Source: an uncultured Anaerolineae bacterium (lineage in GTDB: Bacteria > Chloroflexota > Anaerolineae > Anaerolineales > Villigracilaceae). Taken from it: a DNA stretch of 64,000 nucleotides. Each line of letters begins with the position of its first letter. Within the stretch, counting starts at the first letter, position 1. The notes under the pieces are model-generated. The model saw only the letters and a list, made by a program, of their open reading frames with translations. It ran no database searches and was not told where the DNA came from. A program made the position numbers and the translations under genes. Positions 27,757 through 36,646 of the stretch are shown in pieces. The stretch spans positions 178,442 to 242,441 of the forward strand of contig CAIQVH010000030.1 in NCBI GenBank assembly GCA_903875215.1. Reading direction: 5' to 3'.

Positions 27757-28704
27757 ATGTTTCCGATTAATTGGATTTCCCAGGCTGCCGGGCGCATTGC
27801 GCCTCACATCCAGCGTACTTCTGTCACGCTGGATGCGGTGCGCGGCTGGTACTTTAAGTGGGAAAACCAGCAGGTGACAGGTTCCTTCAAGGTGCGCGGC
27901 GCGTTGAATAAGGTGCTCGCGCTCGAGTCGTGGGAGCAGGCCCGGGGCCTGGTCACGGCTTCGGCGGGGAATCATGGCCAGGGCCTGGCCTTTGCCGGGA
28001 GGCTGGTCGGAGCGCCGGTAAAGGTGTTTGTATCCGACACGGCGGTGGAGAAGAAAATCCGTGCCATGCGCGCCTTGGGCGCTGAGGTGGAATTGGTGCC
28101 CGGAGGCTACGAGCAGGCTGAGGCAGCCGGGATCCGTCATGCGGCGTTAGAGGGGAAAACCTGGGTCTCTGCGTACAACGATGCTCATGTGATTTCTGGG
28201 CAGGGCACCGTTGGTCTGGAACTGGCTGCCGAGCTTGAATTGGACGAAACCTTCTCGGTCATCCTGCCGGCCAGTGGGGGAGGGCTGGCGGCTGGGGTGG
28301 CGGCGGCCTTGAGTGCGCTGCCGCGTCGTCCGCGAGTGGTGGCAGCGCAGCCGCAAGCTTCAGCGTTTTTGTATGCTTTGTATAACGGGGGCACGCAGGC
28401 GGGTGTGGTTGAGTCGCCTACGCTGGCGGATGGTCTGACCGGCGCGGTGGAATCTGGTTCGCTGACGATTCCGATGGTGCGTCAGTATCTCGACGATTTT
28501 TATCTGGTGGATGAGCAAGCCTTGATTCGCGCAGTGGCATTTGCCTGGACGGAATATGGCCAGGTGATTGAGCCTTCGGCGGCGGTGGGGCTGGCGGTGT
28601 TGATGGAGGGGCGGGTGCCTGCTCCGGCGGTGGTGGTGATTTCGGGCGGGAATATTGAGACGGCCCGGCATGCGCAACTGGTGGCCGAGGGAGCTCAGCG
28701 ATGA
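27757..28704 (+). CDS. PLP-dependent threonine/serine dehydratase-like enzyme
   Basis: A 315-residue fold-type II PLP enzyme. The Lys motif 'GSFKVRGA' (about 41-48), the phosphate or Asn loop 'SAGNHGQG' (about 71) and a Gly-rich PLP-phosphate loop (about 170) are present. It lacks the C-terminal regulatory domain of biosynthetic IlvA, so it resembles catabolic threonine dehydratase or serine racemase. ATG 27757 has AAGGAA 13 nt upstream; the in-frame TTG at 27733 is an alternative. Its stop overlaps the next start in an ATGA. Confidence 0.85.
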   Translation: MFPINWISQAAGRIAPHIQRTSVTLDAVRGWYFKWENQQVTGSFKVRGALNKVLALESWEQARGLVTASAGNHGQGLAFAGRLVGAPVKVFVSDTAVEKKIRAMRALGAEVELVPGGYEQAEAAGIRHAALEGKTWVSAYNDAHVISGQGTVGLELAAELELDETFSVILPASGGGLAAGVAAALSALPRRPRVVAAQPQASAFLYALYNGGTQAGVVESPTLADGLTGAVESGSLTIPMVRQYLDDFYLVDEQALIRAVAFAWTEYGQVIEPSAAVGLAVLMEGRVPAPAVVVISGGNIETARHAQLVAEGAQR

Positions 28705-31472
28705 GCCGCTCTTTTTGGATGGCGGGAGTCCGCCTGCTGTTGGCGGCCGGCTTGCTGGCGGGTTTTGTGCGTCCGGCGCTGGCCCAGGGCCGCGACCCGG
28801 TGGCCGATTTGTTGCAGACGATGACACCCGAGGAGAAGGTCGGCCAGTTGTTCCTGGTGTCCTTTTATGGCACCGAGAGCGGGCCGGATTCTCAAATTTA
28901 TGATCTGATTGCCAACCAGCATGTGGGTGGCGTGGTGTTGATGGCGGGGAATGATAATTTCAGCGGAGTGGCAACCGCGGAATCGGCCCGCACGCAGGTG
29001 GCGGCGCTTCAAAATATCGAGGCGGAGGCGGCTTTTTCCCCGCTCTCGGAGGAAACTCCACACTCGTATGTGCCCCTGCTGATTGGTCTCTCGCAGGAGG
29101 GCGGTGGGGCACCCAACGACCAGGTTCTCTCTGACCTGACTTCTCTGCCCAACCAGATGGCGTTGGGTGCGACCTGGAACCCGGATTTGGCCAAGGGCGT
29201 TGGCGAGGTGATGGGCCGGGAATTGGCTGCGCTGGGAGTGAACCTGTACCTGGGCCTGTCGCTGGATGTGTTGACTCTCAACAACCCGGCTGTTAATAGT
29301 GACTTAAACACGCGCGCTTTTGGCGGAGATCCCTATTGGGTGGGTGAATTTGCGCGAGCGTATACGCAGGGTTTGCACAACGGTTCGGATGGGCGTCTGC
29401 TGGTGATTGCCAAGCATTTCCCTGGGCGGGGCGGGGCAGATCGGCCAGCAGCCCAGGAGATTTCAACCATCCGCCGCTCGTTGGACGAACTGAAATCGGT
29501 CGAGCTGTTGCCCTTTTTTGCTGTCATGGGCAACGCGCCCGATGCAAATTCAACCGCCGATGGAGTGCTGGTTTCTCACATTCGCTACCAGGGCTTTCAG
29601 GGCAATATCCGCGCGACGACGCGCCCAATCAGTTTTGATCAGCAGGCGCTTGGCCAGGTGCTCGGATTGCCCGAACTGGCGGGCTGGCGCACAAATGGCG
29701 GGCTGATCGTCAGCGACAACCTGGGAACCGCCGCGGTGCGACGTTTTTACGACCCCGATCTGCGGACTTTTTCCGGGCGGTTGGTGGCACGCGATGCCTT
29801 CCTGGCTGGCAACGACCTGCTCTACATGGGGAACATCGTTTCTTCGGATGCGCCCGATGCGTATACCACCGTGGTGCGCTCGCTCGAGTTCTTCACACAG
29901 AAATATCGCGAAGATCCGGCCTTTGCCAGCCGCGTGGATGATGCCGTCCGGCGCATTCTGGTGGCAAAATTCAAACTGTACCCCGATTTCAATCAGCCGA
30001 TCGCATCGCCCGCCTCTGTCGAATTGCAGGGACTGGGCACCAGCCGCGAACAGGTGTTTGCTGTCGCGCGCGGCGCGGCCACCCTGATCAGCCCCAGCCA
30101 GGCCGATCTGGCTACCGTTTTACCGACGCCACCCGGCCTGCTCGATTACATCGTTTTCCTGGGCGATGCGCGCACGGTGCGGCAGTGTTCCTCCTGTGCC
30201 GACCTGCCCCAATTGGGGAAAACCGCCTTTCAAATGGCCGTTCAACGACTTTACGGCCCGGCGGGGGGGGGGCTGGTGATTCCCAGTCACCTTTCCTCGT
30301 ATTCCTTTGATGACCTGAACCTGATGCTGGAGAATCAACTCCCCACACCAGAATTGGCCAACGATCTGGGCCGTGCCAGCTGGGTCATCATCTCCACCCA
30401 GGATCTGCCCGAAGGGTCAACGCAAATGGCCATCCTGCGGCGCTTCCTGGCCGAAAAACAGAGCCTGCTCACCTCCAAAAAAGTACTGCTGTTCTCCTTT
30501 AGCGCACCCTACTATCTGGACGCGACCGATATTTCCAAGCTGACCGCATATTATGGCCTGTACAGCGCGTCAGAACCATTTGTAGATGTTGCCGCGCGAA
30601 TCCTGTTCCAGGAAATCTCCCCGCTCGGAGCGTTGCCCGTTTCGGTGCCGGGCACCGGCTACGATCTGATCCTGGCCACCACGCCGAATCCAAACCAGGT
30701 GATCAAGCTCAATATTGATCAGCCGATCTCCCTCAACCCGACTCCGACCGGAGAAGTTACCACCACCCCCGAACTGCCTGCAGTCCCCAGCTTTCGCGTG
30801 GGCGACACACTCTCTTTGCGTACCGGCGTGATCCTCGACCACAATCAGCACCCCGTTCCAGATGGCACAGTCGTCCGTTTCAATTTCTCGCAAGGAGAGA
30901 GCGGCCTGTTGCAACAAGTGGAAGCTACGACCGTGCAGGGCCTGGCGGTAACCGCCTACCGCCTCGATAAACCCGGGCTGATCCAGATCAGCGCGGTCAG
31001 TGAACCTGCCCAGGTTTCGGATACGATCCAACTGAATGTTACCGCCGAGGGGGTCGAGGTGGTCATCATCACTCCAACGCTCGAGGCCACGCCCTCCCCG
31101 ACGGTGACTGCCACAGTTCCCGCCCCGACGCCCACTCCGCAGACTCAGATTGTCGTTAAAAATGGATATCCCAGCCTGGTAGGTTGGTTCTTGATCCTGC
31201 TGGTGCTTTTTTCTGGCGCTGGATTAATGTTCTGGCTGGGGACTCAGATTGTCGAACCGCGTTGGGCGGTGCGTTGGGCGTTGCTGGTCTTTTTGGGTGG
31301 CCTGCTGGCCTACAATTATTTGATTTTAAGTTTTCCGGGGGGCGATGCCTGGTTGAGTGACCGCGGCTTGCCTGCCTTTTTGCAAGCCGTTTTGACCGGG
31401 CAGGGTGTTGGCCTGGCCTTGGGCTGGCTCTGGCGTTTAGCGTCCGAGGGTGGCAACCAGGCTCAAAAGTAG
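28701..31472 (+). CDS. GH3-like membrane-anchored protein with degenerate catalytic loop
   Basis: A 923-residue protein. The signal peptide ends near residue 28. The N-terminal region (about 35-420) is the GH3 TIM barrel of beta-N-acetylhexosaminidase (NagZ) type, with 'KHFPGRGG' near 235 and 'VSDN' near 335, the latter holding the nucleophile Asp. The His of the NagZ 'DSH' loop is absent: the residues after KHFPGRGG are 'ADRPAAQ'. Beyond it lie an alpha/beta domain, an Ig-like domain (about 690-780), a Thr/Pro linker, and about three membrane helices at the C-terminus. It is coupled to the dehydratase gene by a 4-bp overlap. It may be a sugar-binding or altered-catalysis enzyme. Confidence 0.78.
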   Translation: MSRSFWMAGVRLLLAAGLLAGFVRPALAQGRDPVADLLQTMTPEEKVGQLFLVSFYGTESGPDSQIYDLIANQHVGGVVLMAGNDNFSGVATAESARTQVAALQNIEAEAAFSPLSEETPHSYVPLLIGLSQEGGGAPNDQVLSDLTSLPNQMALGATWNPDLAKGVGEVMGRELAALGVNLYLGLSLDVLTLNNPAVNSDLNTRAFGGDPYWVGEFARAYTQGLHNGSDGRLLVIAKHFPGRGGADRPAAQEISTIRRSLDELKSVELLPFFAVMGNAPDANSTADGVLVSHIRYQGFQGNIRATTRPISFDQQALGQVLGLPELAGWRTNGGLIVSDNLGTAAVRRFYDPDLRTFSGRLVARDAFLAGNDLLYMGNIVSSDAPDAYTTVVRSLEFFTQKYREDPAFASRVDDAVRRILVAKFKLYPDFNQPIASPASVELQGLGTSREQVFAVARGAATLISPSQADLATVLPTPPGLLDYIVFLGDARTVRQCSSCADLPQLGKTAFQMAVQRLYGPAGGGLVIPSHLSSYSFDDLNLMLENQLPTPELANDLGRASWVIISTQDLPEGSTQMAILRRFLAEKQSLLTSKKVLLFSFSAPYYLDATDISKLTAYYGLYSASEPFVDVAARILFQEISPLGALPVSVPGTGYDLILATTPNPNQVIKLNIDQPISLNPTPTGEVTTTPELPAVPSFRVGDTLSLRTGVILDHNQHPVPDGTVVRFNFSQGESGLLQQVEATTVQGLAVTAYRLDKPGLIQISAVSEPAQVSDTIQLNVTAEGVEVVIITPTLEATPSPTVTATVPAPTPTPQTQIVVKNGYPSLVGWFLILLVLFSGAGLMFWLGTQIVEPRWAVRWALLVFLGGLLAYNYLILSFPGGDAWLSDRGLPAFLQAVLTGQGVGLALGWLWRLASEGGNQAQK

Positions 31473-32426
31473 CAGGATCGCTGAAATCCCGAGCAGAATG
31501 CTTTCAGGCGGAGCGAGCAGGGCTTCGAAGGTTGGGCCGCGCCGGGAGCGGGTCAGCGGGCGCGGGGGCAATTCCTTGGTTCCAAACAAAAACTGGCGCA
31601 GTGCTTCCACTGATTCCGGGCGCAGGTCGGGATGCAGTTCCATGGCCCATAAAATTGCTTTTTCGGTGCGCAGACTGATATCCGGGTTAATGCGGCGCGG
31701 TGGGATCAGGGCTTCAGGGTGCAAAAAACGCTGGCGCGCGTCGACAGGCGCCAGGTTGGTGAGAAGATGGTAGAGGGTAGCGCCGAAGGAGTAAATGTCG
31801 GAGCGCACGTCGGTGTGGCTTTCAGATCCACCATATTGTTCGAGCGGGGTGTACAGGACGGTGCCCTGTCCCTGGATGATGGTGATGGTTTCTTCATCCG
31901 GTGAGAGGACCTTGACCAGCCCGAAATCGACCAGTTTGAGAAAACCGCCCGGGGTCAGTTTCAGGTTGGATGGTTTGATGTCGCGATGGACGATCGGTGG
32001 CACCTGGCGGTGGAGGTAGGTCAGTGCGTCAGCCAGCTGTGCGGCCCAATCGAGCACTTCTGCCTCGCGTAGAAAGGCGTTATGTCCCTTGGCGTCGAGC
32101 ATCATCAGGCGCAGGTCTTTGCCGGGGATGTAATCCATGACCAGGTAATCCTTGGTGCCGATAGAGAAAAAATCCGAAACTTTGGGCAGGTTGGGGTGGT
32201 CAAGGCGCGCAAGCACAGTTGCCTCGCGCATGAACTGCTCGCGGGCTTCTGATAGGATTTTCTCCGGGAGGCTGCGGTCGTGTTCGACCTCCTTAAGCGC
32301 ACATTTGCGTCCCTCGAGGCGCATATCATCAGCCAGGTAGATGTTTCCCATCCCACCCTGACCAATGCGCTCACGGACGCAGTAACGTTCGCGCAGGACC
32401 TCTCCCGCTTGAATCGGGATCGGCAT
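31437..32426 (-). CDS. Serine/threonine protein kinase with C-terminal membrane anchor
   Basis: A 329-residue Hanks-type kinase. The Gly loop 'GQGGMGNIY' (about 22), the Lys in 'CALKEVE' (about 44), catalytic 'HRDIKPSN' (about 146) and 'DFGLVK' (about 168) are intact. A single membrane helix sits at the extreme C-terminus (about 308-328), with no outside sensor domain. It overlaps the 3' end of the GH3 gene by 36 bp. The start has AAAGGAG about 12 nt upstream. It is divergent from an FHA-domain regulator, its likely substrate. Confidence 0.92.
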   Translation of the reverse strand: MPIPIQAGEVLRERYCVRERIGQGGMGNIYLADDMRLEGRKCALKEVEHDRSLPEKILSEAREQFMREATVLARLDHPNLPKVSDFFSIGTKDYLVMDYIPGKDLRLMMLDAKGHNAFLREAEVLDWAAQLADALTYLHRQVPPIVHRDIKPSNLKLTPGGFLKLVDFGLVKVLSPDEETITIIQGQGTVLYTPLEQYGGSESHTDVRSDIYSFGATLYHLLTNLAPVDARQRFLHPEALIPPRRINPDISLRTEKAILWAMELHPDLRPESVEALRQFLFGTKELPPRPLTRSRRGPTFEALLAPPESILLGISAILLLLSLVATLGR

Positions 32427-32499
32427 TTAAGTTTTCTCTCCTTTAGTACTGGCTGTGCATGAAAATGTCGGCGTAATTCTGCACAGATTGGCGCTTTTC

Positions 32500-32508
32500 T
32501 GCTATATT
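32500..32508 (+). promoter_or_regulatory. Extended -10 promoter, leaderless start of the FHA regulator
   Basis: TGcTATATT ends 7 nt before ATG 32516 in the 89-bp divergent gap with the kinase gene. No Shine-Dalgarno intervenes. Confidence 0.65.
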
Positions 32509-32515
32509 ATAACAA

Positions 32516-33178
32516 ATGAGCGAAATTCATTCCCAGGAAGATTTTCCGTTATTGGTGGCGATGCATGGCCCGCTGAAGGGTGAGCGCTGGGCTGTGGATC
32601 GCCCGTTGATGATTGGGCGTGATTCAGGGTGTGATATTACCATCCCAGACCGGCAGGTTTCGCGCTACCATGCGCGCCTCACTCCCCGACCCAGCGGCAT
32701 TGTACTGGAAGACCTCGGCAGCAAGAATGGGACGCATTATAACGGCCAATTGCTCTCTGCGCCGGTGGTTTTACAGGATGGCGATTTGCTCCACGTTGCG
32801 GCCTCGCAGGAATTTCAATTTCTGAATTCGGATGCTACCATGCCGCTCGATACTCTGCCCACGCGCAGCGGGCGTTTGTTGCTGGATATCCGTGCCCGCC
32901 AGGTCTGGCTTAACCAGACTCAGGTCACTCCGCCGCTTTCTGCCCAACAATTCCAATTGTTGTGGATTTTGTATCAGAATGTTGGGAAAGTGGTCACCCG
33001 TGAGGAGTTGGTGGCAGCTGTCTGGGGCAATGAGCAATCGGCGGGTGTGACCGATCAGGCCCTGGATGCGCTCATCCGCCGCCTGCGGGATCGTCTCGCT
33101 GCCATGGATCCAACCCACAATTACATCGTCACCGTGCGAGGGCATGGCATCCTGCTCGATCATGCCACCTTAGAATAA
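32516..33178 (+). CDS. FHA domain-winged helix (OmpR/EmbR-like) regulator
   Basis: A 220-residue fusion. The N-terminal FHA domain (about 15-105) has the phosphothreonine-binding residues 'GRDSGCDI', 'SRYHA' and 'GSKNGT'. The C-terminal domain (about 120-215) is a Trans_reg_C winged helix with the recognition-helix segment 'ALDALIRRLRDRL'. There is no receiver domain. In mycobacteria, EmbR has FHA and an OmpR-type domain and is phosphorylated by the kinase PknH; here order is reversed (FHA first) but the kinase neighbour is the same. It is probably a transcription factor controlled by Thr phosphorylation. Confidence 0.88.
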   Translation: MSEIHSQEDFPLLVAMHGPLKGERWAVDRPLMIGRDSGCDITIPDRQVSRYHARLTPRPSGIVLEDLGSKNGTHYNGQLLSAPVVLQDGDLLHVAASQEFQFLNSDATMPLDTLPTRSGRLLLDIRARQVWLNQTQVTPPLSAQQFQLLWILYQNVGKVVTREELVAAVWGNEQSAGVTDQALDALIRRLRDRLAAMDPTHNYIVTVRGHGILLDHATLE

Positions 33179-33196
33179 AAAATCCCGGTTCAGAGG

Positions 33197-33227
33197 AGCG
33201 CAGAGGCAACCGCCCTGCGCTTTTTTT
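33197..33227 (+). terminator. Intrinsic terminator after the FHA regulator
   Basis: AGCGCAG (33197-33203) pairs with CTGCGCT (33215-33221), followed by T-run to 33227. Confidence 0.85.
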
Positions 33228-33256
33228 ATATTGCGCCTGGGAGAGCATGGGATTTA

Positions 33257-33265
33257 TGGCATAAT
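33257..33265 (+). promoter_or_regulatory. Extended -10 promoter, leaderless start of the mutarotase gene
   Basis: TGgCATAAT ends 9 nt before ATG 33275, implying a 5' UTR of about 0-3 nt. It follows the terminator of the preceding gene by 30 bp. Confidence 0.55.
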
Positions 33266-33274
33266 GTCCATCTT

Positions 33275-34114
33275 ATGGAACCGAATGAAAAACTCATCCT
33301 GACCAACGCGGCTGGCGCGCGCGCTGAACTGGTCTTGCAAGGCGCGCATCTGACCAGCTGGGTGCCTGTTGGGGGCAGCGAGCAGCTGTATCTCAGTGGT
33401 GCCGCTGTTTATCGCCCCGGGGCCGCCATCCGTGGCGGAGTGCCGGTCATCTTTCCACAGTTTGGCGGATTCGGCTCACTCCCCAAGCACGGGTTTGCGC
33501 GCATCCTGCCCTGGGAATTGGATCAACTTACTATCCATGATGGACTTGCCACTGCCAGGCTGATGCAACGCGACAGCGTCGCCTCGCGACAGGTTTGGAA
33601 TTACCCGTACAGTCTGTCACTCACCATCGAACTGGGCGACACCCACCTTGGCCTGCGCCTAGACCTGGAAAACCCCGGCGCCGGGCCATTGACCTTCACC
33701 GCGGCTTTGCACACCTATTTGCGCGTTTCTGACCTGTCCGAAGCCAGCCTGATTGGATTGGGCGGGCAATCATTTCTTGATACCCGCAATGGGCAACTGC
33801 TCCCGGGTATGCAGACCGAATCCAGCCTGATTTTCACTGCAGAAACTGACCGCATCTACCAGAATGCCCCGTCTCCGCTTGTTCTGCAGGATCCACTTCA
33901 CCGGGTTGAAATCGCTTCGAGCGGCTTTCCCGACTGCGTGGTCTGGAATCCGGGCCCTGTGCTGGCAGCCAGGCTGGCTGACCTGGAATCGGGGGGTGAA
34001 CAGCGCTTTGTCTGCGTGGAAGCCGCCCAGGCGCTGGAACCCGTCAGCCTGCCGCCTGGCGCCCGTTGGAGCGCTGCTCAGACCCTGCAATTTCAACCAG
34101 CGCGGAGCGGCTGA
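33275..34114 (+). CDS. D-hexose-6-phosphate mutarotase (YeaD-like)
   Basis: A 279-residue aldose-1-epimerase-superfamily enzyme interconverting alpha and beta anomers of hexose 6-phosphates. The YeaD signature 'PQFGGFGSLPKHGFAR' (about 66-81), with its His and Arg, and a later Glu in the C-terminal part are visible. Length matches the family. The MFS gene begins 3 bp after the stop codon, so the two probably form one transcript with the leaderless promoter. Confidence 0.88.
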   Translation: MEPNEKLILTNAAGARAELVLQGAHLTSWVPVGGSEQLYLSGAAVYRPGAAIRGGVPVIFPQFGGFGSLPKHGFARILPWELDQLTIHDGLATARLMQRDSVASRQVWNYPYSLSLTIELGDTHLGLRLDLENPGAGPLTFTAALHTYLRVSDLSEASLIGLGGQSFLDTRNGQLLPGMQTESSLIFTAETDRIYQNAPSPLVLQDPLHRVEIASSGFPDCVVWNPGPVLAARLADLESGGEQRFVCVEAAQALEPVSLPPGARWSAAQTLQFQPARSG

Positions 34115-34117
34115 CCC

Positions 34118-35326
34118 ATGCGTTTTGCCAATAAAGTAGTCCTTCCCATCCGGCGCGATTTGTGGATGGCGCGCTGGGTGTATTTCACCTTCATGGGCGG
34201 CTGGGGATTTCTCTTCCCGTTTCTCAATCTATACTATGTCAGCCTGGGTTTGCGCGGCACGCAAATTGGGATGATCGCCTCCACCGCTTCCATCGTGGGC
34301 CTGATTTCAGCGCCGGTCTGGGCCAGCCAGGTCAAGCGCTTTACCAACCCGCGCATTTTCCTGCAAGCCGCCCTGCTGTGCAGTGCCACCGCTTACTTGT
34401 TGATTGGCCATCAGGATGCTTTTCTGCCCATCCTATTGTTTGCCGGGCTGCAATCCGTCTCGGGAGCCGGTATTTTGCCGCTGACCGATTCGATGGCAGT
34501 TACCGTCAGCCGGGAAGCGGGCACGGGTTACGGCAGCGTTCGTATGTGGGGTTCGCTCGGTTGGATCGCCGCTGTGCCACTTTCAGGTTGGTTAATGGAA
34601 CGACTGGGCTTCCGCGCCGGGTTCTGGGGAATTTTTCTGGCGTTGCTGTTGAGCGCCGCCCTGTTGTTCCTGATTGATCCAAAGCAATTCACCGACCATC
34701 AGCCGGCTGGAGAAAAGCCTCAGGGTGGGATGCGCCTGGCAGTGCGGCGGGTGCTCGAGGATCGGACGCTGCTCGGGTTTGCCCTGGCTCTCATTTTTGT
34801 CGGGTTTCTCAATAATGGGGTGCTCCAGTTCGAAAATGTTTTTCTCTCAAAAATGGGCGCAACCAAGCAATTGATCAGTTTTGCCGGGATTTTGAGCGCC
34901 ATCGTTGAACTGCCTTTCATGCTGTTCGCCGACCGGATCATCCAGCGTTATGGCGCCCACCGTTTAATGTTCAGCGCCTTGTTCTTCAACATTTTCCTGC
35001 GCCTGACGGTGCTCTCGTTCCCGGCGATTGTCACCATAATGGTGGTGCGCTTCATCGGCGGAATCAGCTTCAGCTTGTACACGGTCTCCTTTGTCGGCTT
35101 GATCAGTGAGCGCACCAGTCCCGGGGAACGCGGCACCGTCCTGGCGCTATACACGGTGACGATTGCCGGGGTGGTCAGCATCGTGGCTGCGCCGATTTTT
35201 GGTGCAATTTTTGACGCCATCGGCGCGCGCTGGCTGTATTCATTTTCTGCCGCGGGCTATCTGGCGGCAGCGTTGAGCATGTGGCTGACCCGCCCGCGCC
35301 GGGTTGCCGCGCCGCTTTTGGGGTAA
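34118..35326 (+). CDS. MFS transporter (LacY/NupG-like MFS_1)
   Basis: A 402-residue protein with about 12 membrane helices and the start typical of the MFS_1-like group ('WMARWVYFTFMGGWGFLFPFL'). Substrate is not apparent; sugars or nucleosides are plausible given the sugar-phosphate mutarotase neighbour. It is in the same run as the mutarotase and SCP2 genes, 3 bp after the former. Confidence 0.82.
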   Translation: MRFANKVVLPIRRDLWMARWVYFTFMGGWGFLFPFLNLYYVSLGLRGTQIGMIASTASIVGLISAPVWASQVKRFTNPRIFLQAALLCSATAYLLIGHQDAFLPILLFAGLQSVSGAGILPLTDSMAVTVSREAGTGYGSVRMWGSLGWIAAVPLSGWLMERLGFRAGFWGIFLALLLSAALLFLIDPKQFTDHQPAGEKPQGGMRLAVRRVLEDRTLLGFALALIFVGFLNNGVLQFENVFLSKMGATKQLISFAGILSAIVELPFMLFADRIIQRYGAHRLMFSALFFNIFLRLTVLSFPAIVTIMVVRFIGGISFSLYTVSFVGLISERTSPGERGTVLALYTVTIAGVVSIVAAPIFGAIFDAIGARWLYSFSAAGYLAAALSMWLTRPRRVAAPLLG

Positions 35327-35357
35327 AATAGAAATATTCCATTCTAGGGAGACCGCC

Positions 35358-35765
35358 ATGTCCGATATCTTTCCTTCCGCCAGCTGGCTGAAGTCTTTTG
35401 AAGAAAAGCTCAATTCTGATCAGCGCTATGCCCAGATTGCCGCCAGGTGGGAGGGTGATATGTATTTCCTCATCGAGGCGGAAGGAAATTTGGCCGAGCC
35501 AATCACCATGTATCTCGATCTGTGGCATGGAAAATGTCGCGGTACAGAGATGGTTACGGATATTGCCAGCCATAATCCGGCGTTTTCATTACGGGCTGGG
35601 TACACTAATTTTGCGCGGGTCCTGAAGGGTGAATTGGATCCGATGCAAGCCATGTTGACTCGCAAGCTTGATGTTAAGGGCAATATGGCAGTGATGATGC
35701 GTAATGTGCCTACCGTCCTCGATTTTGTGCGCTGTGCGCGTGAAATTACCAGCGAAATCCTGTAA
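35358..35765 (+). CDS. SCP2 sterol-binding domain protein
   Basis: A 135-residue protein that is almost wholly an SCP2 fold, with a hydrophobic lipid pocket. GGGAGA before ATG 35358 fixes the start. A possible -10 TAAAAT (35324-35329) overlaps the preceding stop codon, so it may have its own transcript. SCP2 domains bind lipids or acyl-CoA; the target here is unknown. A bidirectional terminator follows. Confidence 0.8.
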   Translation: MSDIFPSASWLKSFEEKLNSDQRYAQIAARWEGDMYFLIEAEGNLAEPITMYLDLWHGKCRGTEMVTDIASHNPAFSLRAGYTNFARVLKGELDPMQAMLTRKLDVKGNMAVMMRNVPTVLDFVRCAREITSEIL

Positions 35766-35776
35766 ATGTTTTGCGT

Positions 35777-35817
35777 AAAAAGAAGACCCCGTCAGAGCCA
35801 GGTGGGGTCTTCTTTTT
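35777..35817. terminator. Bidirectional terminator between SCP2 and ABC transporter genes
   Basis: A 14-bp perfect stem (AAAAAGAAGACCCC at 35777-35790 with its complement at 35804-35817). A- and T-runs on opposite sides let it serve both convergent transcripts. Confidence 0.92.
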
Positions 35818-35826
35818 GTTCATTTT

Positions 35827-36645
35827 TTATTCCAGGGTGTACAGCCGCGGTTGTTTTTGGGGCGGTTGGTCCGGTTCGCGGCCAGATTCTTCCGCAGCGC
35901 GGTAACGGTCTATCAGCGCCTTGGTGCGTTCGTCCTTGGGCGATTTGAACAGGGCATCTGGTACACCCTGTTCGATGATTTCACCTTCTGCCATGACGAT
36001 CACCCGGTCGGCCACTTCGCGGGCAAAGCCCATTTCATGGGTGACGACCAGCATCGTCATGCCCTCGTTGGCAACGTTTTTCATAACGTTCAGCACTTCG
36101 CCGATTAATTCCGGGTCAAGGGCCGAGGTGGGCTCATCGAAGAGCATCACTCTGGGTTCCATGGCCAGGGCGCGGGCAATGGCCACGCGTTGTTTTTGTC
36201 CGCCTGAAAGTCGCATCGGGTATTCGTCTTTTTTGAATAGCAGGCCGACCCGGTCGAGGTTCATTTCTGCGATCTTGATGGCCTGGGACCGATCCATGTT
36301 TTTGACGGTGATCGGCCCTTCGATGACGTTCTCGAGAACGGACATGTGGGGGAACAGGTTGAACTCCTGAAAGACCATTCCGGTTTTCAGGCGCACATCA
36401 TGGACGAGCTGGCGGTGTTCTTTGCCTTTTTCGCCGCCTGCCACGCGGATTCCATCCACTTCGATGGTTCCGTGCGAAGGTTCTTCAAGGAAATTGATAC
36501 AGCGCAGGAGTGTGCTTTTGCCCGAGCCGCTGCGGCCAATCAGGCAGACCACTTCACGCGCTTCAATGTCAAGCGCGATGTTCTTTAAGACGTGCAGACG
36601 CCCGAAGTATTTATCCAGGTTGGAGATTTTTACAATCGCAGGCAT
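35827..36645 (-). CDS. Polar amino acid ABC transporter, ATP-binding protein
   Basis: A 272-residue GlnQ/HisP-type ATPase with Walker A 'GRSGSGKST' (about 37), Q-loop, signature 'LSGGQKQR' (about 146), and Walker B '[12 protein letters not shown]' (about 169). The C-terminus extends about 25 residues beyond the usual GlnQ end and is rich in Pro and Gln. It starts 1 bp after the permease stop. It supplies energy for the import system encoded by the three-gene run. Confidence 0.93.
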   Translation of the reverse strand: MPAIVKISNLDKYFGRLHVLKNIALDIEAREVVCLIGRSGSGKSTLLRCINFLEEPSHGTIEVDGIRVAGGEKGKEHRQLVHDVRLKTGMVFQEFNLFPHMSVLENVIEGPITVKNMDRSQAIKIAEMNLDRVGLLFKKDEYPMRLSGGQKQRVAIARALAMEPRVMLFDEPTSALDPELIGEVLNVMKNVANEGMTMLVVTHEMGFAREVADRVIVMAEGEIIEQGVPDALFKSPKDERTKALIDRYRAAEESGREPDQPPQKQPRLYTLE

Positions 36646-36646
36646 G

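Noticed and set aside
30250..30275. Frameshift in the GH3-like gene at a run of ten G
   Set aside because: The frame stays open on both sides with consistent protein character, so no frameshift is needed. A run of this length is still a possible sequencing-error site.
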